From assembly GCA_016271365.2 (NCBI GenBank), contig CM057456.1, forward strand, positions 889,262,001-889,326,000: a stretch of DNA of 64,000 nt, read 5' to 3'. This stretch comes from Neoceratodus forsteri (taxonomy: Eukaryota > Chordata > Ceratodontiformes > Ceratodontidae). Below are positions 1 through 11,395 of this stretch, in pieces; the first letter of the stretch is position 1, and each line of letters starts with the position of its first letter. The position numbers were made by a program, and so were the translations under genes. The notes below the pieces were generated by a model. It made no database searches, was not told the DNA's origin, and was given only the letters and a program-made list of their open reading frames with translations.

Positions 1-860
1 ATGAGACAGAGGGACTGGGTGTAAGGATTGTGGCTAAGTAAGATGGTAGAGATACAAAGCAGTATTAGGAGATGAAAGAGGTGCAATGGTACTGGTGGCA
101 TGATGATAGGGGGAGAAAGGATACAGAGCAGTACAGGGAGCAGTGATGAGTACAAGCAGGGGTAATTGGCAGCAAAGTGAAAAAAGGCATTACAGATGGT
201 GTCCAGACTGTTAAGAGAAGAGGAGGGGGCAGTACTGTAGACCAGATCCATACAGTCAAAGACCAGGAGCACCATTTTTGTAACCCACTTCAAATGAACT
301 TGCAAGGACAGGCAGCCTTTGCTATGGTATAAGACTCCAAACCTGGGTGGAGATTAGAATGGATGGCATTAATCTGGGCAGAGAAGTCAAGCCTACTATC
401 AAGCCACACCAAGATAGTTGAAGGAAGGAACCACTTCAAGAGGGGGTACCATCCAGGAAGGAGAAGGCAGGGAGGGTGGTGAGCCTTGCCAGCTTCTGGC
501 TGCTGCCAGAGGTCATAGACACTGTTTTGGTTGGACTGAAACCAGCACAGAACATTGTGGAAATCTTGTTGGAGTAAGACTTCCACCGCCGTAGTGGAGA
601 GGACTGGAGTGTTGAGAACTGTGTCATCTGCATACACGTGAATATGAGAGTTGGCACAGGCAGAGGGAAGGTTGTTGAGAAAAATGAAGAAGAGGACTGG
701 ACCCAGGATGTAGCCCTGTGGGACCTCAGTCAGGATTGGTAGGGGAGGGGATAGGACACCTCCTACCTGTAACATAAAGAAAAAATAAAGTAAATAAAGA
801 GAAAAAAAAATAGTGTACACCAACAGTATATTGACTGCAACAGTAATGGCTATCCACACT
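1..860 (-). pseudogene. Non-LTR reverse transcriptase fragment (L2/CR1 group)
   Basis: Minus-strand reading from about 770 downward gives a VPQGYILGPVLF block (RT motif 4 type) followed by HVYADDTVL. The YADD catalytic motif lies at 623-634. The C-terminal half continues toward position 65 in shifted frames (SFLDGTP, VWLDSRLDFSAQINAI), as expected for the thumb of an APE-type LINE. At least two frameshifts are needed to follow it, and neither endonuclease nor a 3' tail is present, so this is an internal fragment cut by the window edge. The domain is clear. Assignment to the L2/CR1/Rex1 group rather than one named clade is an inference from motif style. A splice-acceptor-like pyrimidine tract plus AG lies just upstream on the minus strand near 775, probably by chance. 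Confidence 0.75.
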
Positions 861-1885
861 AACTTGTATCACCCTCACCAGCCAGTTTTCCATATACTAT
901 CATAGCACTACTCCAAGTACAGAATAGAGCATGCATTTTTAAACAACAGCTAATGCTTCCAAAAGAACTGTAACAAAACTTAATATCTGTACACAGTTCA
1001 GTTTAAATGTTGCATTACTTCTGTACTTCTTTTTCCCATTATTTATTACCAAGGTCATATGCATTACAATAGGATTTTTTTGTTGTTTGACAGTTCATTA
1101 GCTCCTATTGCTTATTATGTACCTGATGTCACAATAATACTCTGGTTATGACCTTACTGTTATCTCTATGGCAACTACCTGTGACATCACAATGAAGTAT
1201 AGTGAATTCAAATGAGGACTGAGGTACAGGGACAGATAAACTGTACAGGATAAAGAACCTGTGTAATACACAGTTCTTCAATCAAAAATGATAGAAAGGG
1301 AAATCTGCAGAAGCTATATGAAATACAAGCTGAGCTGTGTATAAATATTATGTTTCAAGGTTTTCTCAGAGGTGTTACCACCTCTTTAAGACTATTTATT
1401 CATATCCCCTAGGGGTTAATGATTACGAGGATTAGCTTTGCTATCTAACTGATGCCTGAAACAGTTTCCACATCTGAACTTATATATACAGTATTAAGTG
1501 TTTTTCCTCTGAAACAGTGACATAACCTTTTGTTATCTCCAAACCTGGAATCATCAACTGCGAGGACTGTGAAATACAAATGTCATACTCAGACCAGTCT
1601 CAGCAACTGACGAATCAACAGCAGCCACTTGCTTCCCTGCTGATATGGACAGCTAGAATAACATAGTTTAACACTGCTATACACCGTTCTGTAAGCTGTA
1701 TGCCAATACTCATAAATTAGTGCTTACTATTCTAAATGCATCAGATGGAAAACAAATTTGCAATATCAGAGAATTGTGGAACTCAAACATCAATAAATGT
1801 GAGTATAATACTGACACTCAGGTAACACTGATAGCCACCTTCTAGGGACTACTATACCTGAGACTGATAGTAAGCAGAGGTTATA
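861..1885. other. No gene seen
   Basis: AT-rich sequence without a recognisable coding motif. The last few hundred bases may be the 5' untranslated part of the CR1-like element that starts downstream, since they run without a visible boundary into its ORF1. Confidence 0.5.
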
Positions 1886-2925
1886 ATGGATAATGATATG
1901 AATATGTGTATTTTCTGCAGTATGTATAGCAGAAGAAGTAGCACATTAGATGATATATGCAGCAAATGTTATATTGTTAAAGATTTGCAAAAGGAAATTG
2001 AACAATTAAAAACAATGCTTGGATATTCAAAACAAAATATCCACTTTAGAGAAATTCATAGATGATTCAGTTCTATCAGTACAATGAGAGGAAAGGGTGA
2101 AGCAACATTTGGATTTAGCCTTGGAAGGTAGGATAAGGGACAAGAGGAAAAGAAATCCAATTGTTGATACTGATGAAGACGTAGAGATGAGTGATGATGA
2201 ATGGTATAAGTTCAAGGGGACAAAAAAAATAGAAGGAGGCAAACATTAGGGAAGGTCCCCCTTGAACTTACAAACAGGTACGAGCTGATCCATGAAACTG
2301 AGGAAAGGGATACTAGAACTGAATTACAGCAGCATTTAACATCAATGTAACAATTACGTCAGGAGTACATCACCAATATAACACCAGGAATAAATTATAA
2401 TTATGAGGAGAATAAAAAGAGAGTTAGGCTAGTTAAAGGTGACTCAATACTGAAACATACAGACTCAGTAATTTGTGAGGGGAGAAAGGACCAAGCAATG
2501 GTGGCATCATTATCAGAAGCCAGATCCATGATATTAGAGAACCTATCAATCGATTATTAAAAGGTACCACAAAGCCCATCACAGTGTTGCACGTAGGAAT
2601 AAGCGATATTGGAGGAAGGAGACAGATTGATATTCAAGGGGATTTTGAGGACGTGAATAAAATCCTAGCAAGTAAAGGGAGTAGTGTGGTAGTATCTGAA
2701 ATACCGTCAACGCCGAAGGCAGGTAGGGTCAAGACCAGTGACATTACTCAGATGAAAGGGTGTCTAAGGCAATGGTACCTAAGAGAGGGATTTACCTTCC
2801 TAAGGAACTGGAAGAGATTTAGTGACCTGCAGTTATATGGAAGGGATGGTTTACAACTTAATAAGTATGGCTCACATGTACTGGGTAAGAAAATCAACAG
2901 CACAATTGAGAAATATTTCAACTGA
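1886..2925 (+). pseudogene. CR1 ORF1: CxxC zinc-like N-terminus plus SGNH esterase domain
   Basis: An ATG at 1886 opens a short frame with CIFC and, 16 residues on, CSKC, followed by a helical KDLQKEIEQLKTML segment. This is a C-x2-C...C-x2-C plus coiled-coil arrangement. After stops and frame changes the product resumes at about 2,400 with RLVKGDSILKH (the GDS nucleophile block at about 2,438-2,446), then LHVGISDIG, where the usual GxND block has Ser for Asn, and finally YGRDGLQLN near 2,845, where the catalytic His of DxxH is Gln. Esterase domains of this SGNH type are known from CR1 ORF1 proteins. The copy is clearly dead: several stops lie between 2,060 and 2,400 and two catalytic blocks are altered. 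The ORF2 endonuclease follows at about 2,940. Confidence 0.8.
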
Positions 2926-2939
2926 ATGGTCAGGGGACG

Positions 2940-3960
2940 GGGGTAGGGATAAGATATTGGTAGTATCAGAGCCCTTGGATCCAGTAAGAAAAAAGAGGAA
3001 TAACAAGAAGGAATGGAGGTATTTGCTTATTAATGCAAGGAGTATGCTCAAAAAAAAGGAGAGCTGGAAAAAATACTTTCCAAAGAACACATAGAAATTT
3101 GTGCTATCAGGGATACATGGTGGCATAAAGAGGATATGCGGGGTAGAAATACTGAAGGATATAGAAATTTTAGTAAAGAGCAAGAGGAAATGGGGGAGTA
3201 GATGTATATATAGCTGAACATAGTACAGAATTGATTAAAGGAATGAATGATGATGACACATTGGAGCATATCTGGTTGAGAATGGTTCTAGATTCTGGAA
3301 AGAAATTCACTCTAGGCATTGCTTATAGGCCATCTTCCCAGGATCCAGACTGTAACACACTATTGATAATAGTCATTGATAGCTTAAATCCAGATAAAAG
3401 CATATTCTTACAAGGAGATTTCAACTTAGCCACTGTGGTTTGAGAAAAGGTTCAGGAAAAATGCCTTCAGAGAGATAATTTGTTAGTAGCCTGTATAAAC
3501 TTGGCTTACCATGTATAATAAAATTGGTAGAATACCCTCTAGGTTTAACAAGAGGGTTACAAAGTTAACAAACAAGAAAATAAAAGCTACTAAAAGGCTA
3601 AAAAGGAAAACTCAGTGGAGGTATGAAATAGGTACAGAGCAGCAGCATCAGAATATAAAAAAAGGTATTAAGAGGGCAAAATGTGATTACGAACTGGGTC
3701 TGGTGGCCAACATAAGGAACAACTATAAATCCTTCTGCAACCATATAAATCATGCATGAGGGCAAAGTGCATAAGTGGGCCTCCTTGTGAATGCTACAGG
3801 GATCCAGTAACTGATGATAAGAAAGAGCTGATATGTTGAATAACCACTTTACATAAGTATTTAATACTAAATTAGTTACAGGAACACTTGATAGGGTGAA
3901 TAAAGGTAATCCACCATTGATTCTGAATGACATAAAAAGGAAGGAATCCGTTTCGTTTTA
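2940..3960 (+). pseudogene. CR1 ORF2 endonuclease and linker, 3'-truncated
   Basis: Split frames give LLINARSML (start of the APE endonuclease), then GIAYRPSSQDPD and FLQGDFNLA (the GDFN block near 3,415), then a basic KRLKRKTQWRYE...KRAKCDYELGL segment and NNYKSFCNHIN, the linker seen before the RT in CR1 elements. The sequence loses similarity at about 3,945, before any RT motif, so the RT and tail are missing. It follows the esterase ORF1 at 1,886-2,925 in the normal ORF1-ORF2 order. Many stops make it a pseudogene. Its style resembles the 5'-truncated CR1-like RT at 13.35-14.9 kb, which may belong to the same subfamily. Confidence 0.75.
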
Positions 3961-5110
3961 GGGAAGTGACTGCTGATTTTTGCTGATTTTATTGCTGCTG
4001 TTGTTGTTTCTTTTGCAGCTTGTTGTTGCTTCCAATTGGTACCAGGTTGCTTTCTGGCTTCATTTGGAAAGGCACCTGTTTAGGAGATTTTGCTGGTGCA
4101 GCTGAGTGTTTCTGGGTTTTTTTTGCTGGTGGAGCTGATTGTATCTGGTGGTCAGGAGGCTAAGAGTTAGGCCTGATGACCCAATGGCACACACCAATGC
4201 CTGCTGGTGTGTGGAGGGTGGGGGGATGAGGTAGGGTGGTAGGGGTGGGAACCCAGTGGGAAGGACGTTAGGGTTGGAAACCCTAATGCTTTATTTCCCT
4301 GCTTTTGTTGCTGTGATATTCACCCTGTCTGATGCATTAACAGAGTTTTTTTGCAAAGAATAGATCTGTGGGCTCCCAGTGTGCCGCATAAGTGAGCTCG
4401 GGACATCCAACACCGGGAGTGGGCATCCCGGTGTAGGAAAGATTTTTACATAAAAAACAATCTGGTCACACTGGGGAGGGCTCCCAGTGTGCTGCAATAG
4501 TTGGGGGGGGGGAATATACACACTGACATGGGGATTGGGAAGGGGCAGGATCCTGAATCGAAATTATGCAAATTTCAATGCAGAATTCTACATTAAAAAA
4601 ATAAATAATTTGCTAAAGTCAGATTTCCGCACCAGGTTACTTGCGAAAGTCTTATTTCCACACCTTGCTCATGCATGTGAAAGTCAGATTATCACATATT
4701 GCCCTAATTTGAGCAAATCTTACTTTCGTACTAAACATTTTTCTTTTCCCATGGGAAAAATTGGGAAATTTAAAACTGTAATAACTGTTGAATGGATTAA
4801 TATTGTTTCACTAAACCTTCAAAAGGCACATCTGTGACTCAAGGGCTTTCTACCCTGAAAATTTTAGCCCACAACATAAAGCCGTTTCTGAGATCCATGA
4901 TGACAAAGAAATGTCAAAAAATCCTGATTTTTCTGTTTTTTCAACACTTTATATCTCAGAAACCACTCAACAGATTCCCACCAAATTTTACAGGTCAATG
5001 AACCTACACATAGAGATTATGCATGCCACATGTCATGCAAATCTATTGAATGGCTCTAAAGTTATTAACCCTCAAAGTTTGAACTTTAACATAGAAGTGC
5101 ACTTTCACCC
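3961..5110. other. Unassigned, probably repeat-derived sequence
   Basis: The first 200 bases hold imperfect GCTGCTGTTGTTG-type triplets. A G-rich block lies at 4,200-4,270. At 4,370-4,490 two similar segments begin with GGGCTCCCAGTGTG (starts near 4,370 and 4,467). From about 4,740 to 5,100 the sequence is AT-rich and lacks stop-free coding with any known motif. No gene is supported. Confidence 0.4.
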
Positions 5111-6190
5111 TAACTATACTGGCGTGACTGTGCCAGTATAATATATAGAGTGGGGAACTGGACAAGGTATAGAAGGAAAGAGCAACAGCGGGCACAGAGC
5201 AATAAGGGACAGGTAGGGCAAGGATAGGAGAAGGAAGATAATGGTGTGGTGCTTTGCAGTGGATGTGGGGCAGCAGTGTTCAGGAAGACCTTCTGGCCAC
5301 TGCTGTATTGCCCTATATGCAGGCACCTCTCTGTGTTAATGGAGGAGGTAGCTGGACTCCAAGTAGAGTTGGCAAGGATACAGATGACCATCCCCCCATA
5401 CAGAGACCACCATGTCCACCACTGCTCCCTCAGAGGTTGCCAAGAAGGAGGGAAGGATGGACTACAGTGGGCTTGTGGAGGGTGAGGGAGGCAGGATGGA
5501 GGCACATCCCCCAGCCGTTGTCACTTCACAACTCGTATGCCATCCTGGCAGAGCATGGAGATTGCACAGCATCTCTGGAAGTGAACACCATGGGGGATGA
5601 GGGGGTCATCCAGGATGGAACCCCAAGGACAGATGCAAGGAGAACACACAGGAGAAGGAAGCAAATCCTGGTTGGGGAATCCATTGTCTGGGGGACCGAG
5701 CTGGGGTCAGGTAGCAATGGTGAGAGGGAGGTAATGTGCCTACCTGGAGGCACAGTTCAGAAGGAGGGCAAGCAAATCCTTAGGATTGCAAGGGCTGTAG
5801 CAAGGAGGGAGGAACTGGATGTCATTATTCACTTGGGGACAAATGACCTAGCTAGAGAGGGGGTAGATGTAGGAAGAGTACAGGAAGAGTTCAAGAAGAT
5901 GGGGAGGAGTCTTGGGCAAGTAGCAGACTCTGTGACCTTCTTGGAGGTGCCTGTCCATGGCAAAGGGGAAGGAAGGGAGGGACATCCGCATCATTGAATT
6001 CAACAAATGGCTGATGAAATGGTGCGGAGAGGTGGGGTATGGCTTCACTGGGGACTGGAACCTCACCTGGAGGGATGAAGGACTATATTCTCTAGATGGC
6101 CTACATCTATCCGGGGACAAAGGTATCCTCTCCGAGAAGTTTAAGTGCATCCTTAGTGATCATTTAAACTTGCCAAGGGGGGAGGAATAG
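5111..6190 (+). pseudogene. Second CR1 ORF1 with zinc-like motif and SGNH esterase domain
   Basis: An ATG at 5246 starts LCSGCG followed by YCPICRHL, a C-x2-C...C-x2-C pair like those of the other CR1 ORF1 copies here, then a heptad-like MEEVAGLQVEL segment. The frame shifts before 5,600. The esterase domain then reads LVGESIVWGTEL (GES instead of GDS at about 5,673), IIHLGTNDLARE (GTND intact, about 5,830) and, in another frame, DGLHLSGDKG (DxxH intact, about 6,095). The product ends with LPRGEE and a stop at about 6,188. About 135 bases upstream may be its 5' leader. No ORF2 follows, because a different LINE begins near 6,386. The Asp-to-Glu change next to the nucleophile serine and the frameshifts suggest a dead copy. 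Confidence 0.8.
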
Positions 6191-6385
6191 ATAAGACAGT
6201 CAAGGGAATTATCATAGACCCCCCCACAAGACATAACTAAAGCAGTGAGGATCCAATAACTAGCATATCTAACTGTAAAACTACCATGGTTACAATGGAG
6301 AACAGAAGGTATAACACTAATACGGCGCAGGGCAAAGACCACTAAACAAGGAACATTAAGGGGGTACACAGAGTGGAAGGTCATG

Positions 6386-6600
6386 TGACTAACCCTAAAC
6401 CAGTGTCTGCCTCCAACCTCTCCCATGGGAGCAGCGCCTTCTCCAGGAGCTCTTCCACGGCAAATGGCCTGACTGCCAGACAGCCATGAGACACACAGAC
6501 CACTAGCCCTAAACCAGCATCTGCCTCCAACTTCTCCCGTGGGAGCTGCACCTTCTCCAGGAGCTCTTCCATGGTGAACGGCCTGACTGCCAGACAGCCT
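6386..6600 (+). repeat. Two tandem 114-bp repeats at the 5' end of a LINE
   Basis: The string CCCTAAACCAG occurs at 6,393 and at 6,507, and each copy runs through CTGCCTCCAAC, CTTCTCCAGGAGCTCTTCC and GGCCTGACTGCCAGACAGCC. The second copy ends in a CTTTCTTTC tract and a T-run (6,601-6,633) directly before the first ORF of the downstream LINE. The unit is GC-rich compared with its surroundings. Position suggests a 5'-UTR promoter repeat of the LINE at 6,386-11,037; that role is inferred. Confidence 0.75.
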
Positions 6601-6631
6601 GGCTTTCTTTCTTTCTTTTTTTTTTTTTTTT

Positions 6632-7372
6632 TTGCTGATTTTTCCATTAGCAGATTATATCTTCTATCCATTAGCGGGCTTTATCTCTGGTAGCAGTGAC
6701 ATTTTCTGTGTCTACTCCACTATTAGCAGTTTATATGCAGCTGCCACTAGGGGCTCCTATCCTATCTGGCACATCACACACACACTCTGTTCCTCAGCTG
6801 TTATCATCACAACTCTGTGTACATTTGCCTGCTTCCTCTGCATCCTACAAAACCAGGGCTACATACAAGCTCTTCCTCCTATGGAAATGGTCTACATCCA
6901 CCTCGTCCAATCTCTCTCTTTCATACTGCTGTTTATTCTAAGCAATAGCACTTCACAAAGTGATATGCCGGTTCCCTTATCCCTTATCACTATTGAGCAT
7001 AATATCCATTATGACCCCGGCTTTATCACAGGAAATTTTAAACTGTTAACCAAGGGTCACTGGTCCTGCCACTGGCTCCTTCTGCCTCCACAAGGGTGGC
7101 TTACCACTGGGGTCCCTGCCTCATATCCCACCCTAATTACTCCACTTAAGCCCACGGTACTGTGCTCGGAACACAGAAGGCACCTCGACCCCAGAAGATC
7201 CAATAAGCTTTTTCACAAACAACTTAAAGGAAGCTTGCTCAGAATCATCTTACTTTTACTGCTTATGTCAGCTAACATTCACCCTAATTCTGGCCCTGCT
7301 GGATATGCATCTGCACACAGCCACCCTAAAAAACTAACTACTAAGTCCTGGAAACCTTCTCATACTTTATGA
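6632..7372 (+). CDS. Upstream LINE ORF with hydrophobic segments and a 2A-like end
   Basis: This 246-codon open frame is rich in hydrophobic stretches (for example IITTLCTFACFLCIL and SLSFILLFIL). Near its C-terminus a Leu-rich helix, RIILLLLLM, is followed by SANIHPNSGP at 7,267-7,296. That matches the form of a 2A-like motif except that NPGP reads NSGP. The stop TGA (7,370-7,372) overlaps the ATG (7,369-7,371) of the next ORF as ATGA, a stop/start overlap known to couple ORFs in some non-LTR elements. I do not recognise a nucleic-acid-binding domain. It could be a true ORF1, or a duplicated N-terminal extension of ORF2, since the next ORF repeats the same plan of basic segment, Leu-rich helix and NxGP. 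Confidence 0.55.
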   Translation: MLIFPLADYIFYPLAGFISGSSDIFCVYSTISSLYAAATRGSYPIWHITHTLCSSAVIITTLCTFACFLCILQNQGYIQALPPMEMVYIHLVQSLSFILLFILSNSTSQSDMPVPLSLITIEHNIHYDPGFITGNFKLLTKGHWSCHWLLLPPQGWLTTGVPASYPTLITPLKPTVLCSEHRRHLDPRRSNKLFHKQLKGSLLRIILLLLLMSANIHPNSGPAGYASAHSHPKKLTTKSWKPSHTL

Positions 7373-10300
7373 AAGGGCACTCTACACATTGTCCCCAGGA
7401 CCACGGGCTTAAATATCCCTCCTTAGTCTGGCACATCCATGGATTCCTTGCCCGCTACATCTCCTCTAAAATACTGATATCAGGGACAAGGCAATGCTCA
7501 AGAATTTACATATTCCTTCTGAACCACATTACCGGCCTACTACTGCTACTACTAAGGCTGTCGGGTAACATACACCACAACCCTGGCCCTCCTCGCTCTC
7601 AGAATAGCCAACAACAAAAATCTACAAGACTCACCCTTGCCACCTTAAACATCTGCAGTCTGCTGCCCAAACTGGACAACCTAAAGGTATGGATTACCAG
7701 ATATAACCTTGATATCCTCTTGATCGTGGAAACGTGGCTATCACCCAAGGTACAGGCTCTGCCATCGTGCTGCCTGGATATACCCTTTTTAGGCAGGACC
7801 GTACCTGGAAGAAAGGAGGAGGTTGCATAGTCTACATAAAGGACACACTTCAGAGGCATATCAATCCTACAAATCAAAATCCTACTAGGCGCTCACAACA
7901 AGGTGCTTATGATCCTCACAGTTGACATCCCACCTAAAATAACAATTCCTGGTGCTAGCGACCTCATGGACTTTATTACCGCCCTGCACCCTAACTCTGA
8001 GATCATTCTTCTCAGGGATTTCAACATCAATTGGCCCTCTCTGACAGCTACCACGGTGAGAGACTCTCTAGCTACTATCCACTTTTCCCAGATGGTGGCA
8101 ACCCCAACAAGGGTCAACTACAAAACTGGTACTAGTACACTGCTGACTGGATCCTCTCAAACCAACCAGCCCACATCACCAACACCACTGTCCTCCAGAC
8201 TCACTGAGTGATCATTCACCCATTACCTGCACCTGGCAAAACAACTTCAGCAAGCCCCCCACCCACAACCATAACCAGCTGTATACTCCTCAAAGGCCAC
8301 GTATCACAACTCAAGGCAGATCTTCAAGGCCTAAACTGGTCTGACGTACATGAAACAAATGACATAGACATTGCACTCGGATGCTTTATCACAAAATTTA
8401 ATGCCACTTGCGATAAACATGCCTCCCCAAAAACAAGAAAATCTAAAGCTCCCTGCAACCCCTGGATAATGCCAGAACTCCTTCTAAAACTCAATGCTCA
8501 GGACAAACTCTTGATAAAGGCACACACACACAGCACAGCTGCCAATATTCAACTGTATAAAAAGCCAGAAATAAGTGCACCAAAGCTATCTGCCTAGCAA
8601 AATGCTCCTACTATAAGGAAGCTCTCTCCAACTCCAGGAACTGCAGCAAACCTTTCTGGGCCAGCCTTAGTGATATTACTGGCAAGGATCCCAAAACAGC
8701 CCCCTCCATGCTCCTGGTCAACAATTTACCAACAGTGGATCCACTCCAAATAGCAAATGCCCTAAATACTGCCTTCATGGACTTAAGTGTAGTGCTCCCA
8801 GCAGATTACTTTGGCCCTCCAGTCCAGAAGCACCCAGTGGGTGATCAGGCCCCTATGGGGAACTGTCCATTTTTTTTACTTTAAAGAAGTCAGCACTACT
8901 GAGGCTAGAAAGTACCTTGAGAAGGTGCTGGGCAAGTCAAGGCACAGTGGAGACACCCTGGACCTTAAGTTCATCGCTATGGCACTTGTGGAAGCATTAT
9001 GCCCCCTGACCACAATCATCAACCTATCCCTCCACCACTCTTAGTTCCCCCAGCTCTGGAAGTTGGCTTCTGTAACACCAGTTCACAAAAGTGGAGACCT
9101 GGTACTACAGAACAACTACAGACTGATCTCCCTACTCCTGCCACTCTTCAAAGCACCTGAATGGATAGTGGCAGATCAGCTTGTGGAATACCTAAACATG
9201 CACCAACTCCTATGCCTGGAACAACATGGCTTCCAAGTGGGACACAGCACTATCACAGCCCTGTTGGAATTCACTGGTTATATCACCAAGCCCTGGATCA
9301 AGGGCAGCTAGTGGGGGCTACCTTCATTGACCTGTCGAAAGCTTTTGATACAGTTCACCACACACTCCTCCTTGAACAGCTAGCCGACACCGGTCTCTCT
9401 TCTGGTACAGTTCTATGTTTTAATAGCTATCTCAGCAATCGCTCACAGTGGGTCAAGATTGGGAACATTTTTTCGAATAGCAAACCTGTTCACTCAGGGG
9501 TCCCCCAGAGATCAATACTGGGGCCCCTTCTCTTCAGTATCTTCTTAAATAAACTTCCAGGCTCTGGCACCAGTCACATGCTATTGTATGCTGATGATGC
9601 TGTTATTTTCACTTGCAACTCCAACCCCGATCTACTTCAAAATAACCTCCAACTAGGATTTACTGCTGCCGAAACATAGTTTAAGGAGCACAGACTAATC
9701 CTTAACTACAAGAAAACTGAGACTAGGATCTACTCCAGCACCCACAGCAAACACAAGACCTTCCTACTATCCATCCTGAACAACAGAGGTGATGTGCTGG
9801 ACCTCGTGCAGTACTTTAAGTACCTGGGTATCACCCTTAACTCCACCCTGTCCTATGCACAGCATATAGACAACACAGCCAAGGCCAGCAGTTCCAGAAT
9901 CAGGATACTCCACCGCCACAAGCACAGCCTTACGTATGAAGCACTTAATATGGTCATCACCAGCTCAGTTGTTACCCTCGTTGAATATGACCTAGCAGTT
10001 TATGGTTCTGCACCAGACTCAGCCCTCCATCACATCTCTCTGGCCTTAATAAGGCCTGCTGACTCCTCACAGGTGCTGCAAGGCTTACTCACACCTGTGA
10101 GCTCTAGTCACAGGCAGGGTGGCTCCAGCTGAAAAGCAGAGTTAAGTACCATACCTGTCTCCTGGCCAAAAAAAATCACACTAACTCTGATGCCACCAGG
10201 AGTACTGAATCTTCTCATGCGCCATGCAAGTGTCAGGCTGACCAGAAGCATCATAGCCAAAATTTCAGTGAACCTAGATGCTGCACTGCACAGGATCAAT

Positions 10301-10480
10301 GTGCATTCTACTACCCTGCACCACACTGGACCAATGCCCTTCTTTCAGCCATCTCTGATACCACAGCCACTGGGGCTTTCAAGCGAAAGCTCAGGCAGCA
10401 CCTTGCCACAGATGACAATTGTAACTCTGGTGGCCATTCATGATGACCAAAACAACTCTCCTACATTTGGACCACCATAA
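7369..10480 (+). pseudogene. LINE ORF2: APE endonuclease and reverse transcriptase
   Basis: After the 2A-like motif the frame reads LTLATLNICSLLPKLDNL and DILLIVETWLS, the N-terminal blocks of an APE endonuclease. A frameshift near 7,735 moves to LPGYTLFRQDR and GGGCIVYIKDTL. The block LRDFNINWP (the GDFN site with Arg for Gly) follows near 8,016. RT begins by about 8,800: VTPVHKSGD (9,070), the FIDLSKAFDTVHH catalytic block (about 9,325), GVPQRSILGPLLFSIF (about 9,500) and LLYADDAVIF, with YADD at 9,587-9,598. The thumb region (YFKYLGITLNSTLSY) runs to about 10,130. Several stops and frame changes (for example at 8,596, 9,311 and 9,677) make it non-functional. Confidence 0.8.
7561..7590 (+). 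other. 2A-like motif ahead of the endonuclease
   Basis: Codons at 7,561-7,590 read SGNIHHNPGP, preceded by a run of six leucines plus Arg-Leu. The NPGP core at 7,579-7,590 is exact. The usual D(V/I)E part of 2A oligopeptides is NIH here. 2A-like sequences at the start of APE-type LINE polymerase ORFs are described in the literature, where they cause co-translational release. Activity of this variant is not shown by the sequence. Confidence 0.6.
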
Positions 10481-11099
10481 AGCAGTAGCACTTAGTGTTC
10501 CACCTAATCCTAGGGGCACCTTCCTTTACAGCACTTCATTATCCCACCCCTCTGTCTACCCCCTCCCTTCCCCACTGGGCACCCATCACCCCTCTGTCCC
10601 CACCTTCATGCTTCCCTGTCTGCTGCTGTCCTAGCCCCACTGTCTCCAACCTTCCTTAAATCTGTTCTTAACCCCTTACGCAGGCATACACTTCACTATG
10701 CCGCAGCTGTGCTTGCTCTCCACTCTGTTTCTTTCCCCACAAGTAGGCTTAACTCTCTGACACAGGCACCCCCTCATCAATGCTGAAGCAACGTCTAAAT
10801 GTTATACCTTAAGTTAAATGCTATCCCAATCTTGTAATCCACACCAATTTATTGTCTGCCTAGCTTGTAATGTATTGTTTTGTACCAATGCAATTTTGTA
10901 CTTGCTTGTAATGTAATGCCTTGTATGTAATGTTATGTACCTGTTCACTTTCTTCTTGTAACTGGCATGGAACCTGCAAATGAGCATCCACTCACAGGTG
11001 TTCTCCAAGATATCATTAAATAAAAAAATAAAAATAAATGTGCACAAATGCCTGCAGTCTGGAAAACAAAATCCCAGACTAAACGACACTGATTGCAGA

Positions 11100-11375
11100 C
11101 ACAGACCTGGACATTGTGGCTATTACAGAGACATGGTATGCAGGTAACCATGTCTGGGATGCAGCCATACCAGGGTATACACTTTTTAGAAAAGATAGGG
11201 AGGGGAAGAGGGGAGGAGGGGTTGCTATGTGTGTGAAGGAATGGATTAAAGCTATGGAGGCTCAGGGTTCCACGGAAGAAGTTGAGGCATTGTGGGTCAC
11301 TCTGGAGTTGGGGAACAAAGCAACCATCCATGCTGGAGTAGCTTACAGGCCTCCCACATGGGGGAGGATATAGAT
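11100..11375 (+). pseudogene. CR1 endonuclease N-terminal fragment
   Basis: The frame gives DIVAITETWYAGNHVWD, IPGYTLFRKDREGKRGGGV and GVAYRPPTWG, the first half of the CR1 APE endonuclease, with the conserved ETW glutamate. It ends at a stop at 11,371-11,373, and the GDFN block and C-terminal half are absent because the region at about 11,396-11,690 replaces or interrupts them. Confidence 0.8.
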
Positions 11376-11395
11376 GTAGTATTAGTCGAGGCCAT

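Larger units (their letters stand above)
6386..11037 (+). mobile_element. Near full-length L2/CR1-group LINE
   Basis: The parts in order are 5' tandem repeats, an upstream ORF (6,632-7,372), a polymerase ORF with 2A-like N-terminus, APE endonuclease and reverse transcriptase (7,369 to about 10,480), a 3' untranslated region with repeated TTGTAATGTA-type strings (10,860-10,945), and an A-rich end (ATTAAATAAAAAAATAAAAATAAA) at 11,013-11,037. The adjoining CR1 copy begins immediately after this tail. Length is about 4.65 kb. The polymerase frame carries stops and frameshifts, so the copy is inactive. The RT style (GVPQRSILGPLLFSIFLN, YADDAVIF) fits the L2/CR1/Rex1 group; the exact clade is uncertain. 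Confidence 0.75.

Noticed and set aside
770..860. Intron/exon boundary before the RT fragment on the minus strand
   Set aside because: A TTTATGTTACAG tract precedes the coding text, but the downstream sequence is an ordinary LINE fragment, so a true splice site is unlikely.
6381..6671. Minus-strand 96-codon ORF with an internal protein repeat
   Set aside because: The repeat (LAVRPF...EELLEK) is just the translation of the two 114-bp DNA units in reverse; the LINE runs on the opposite strand.
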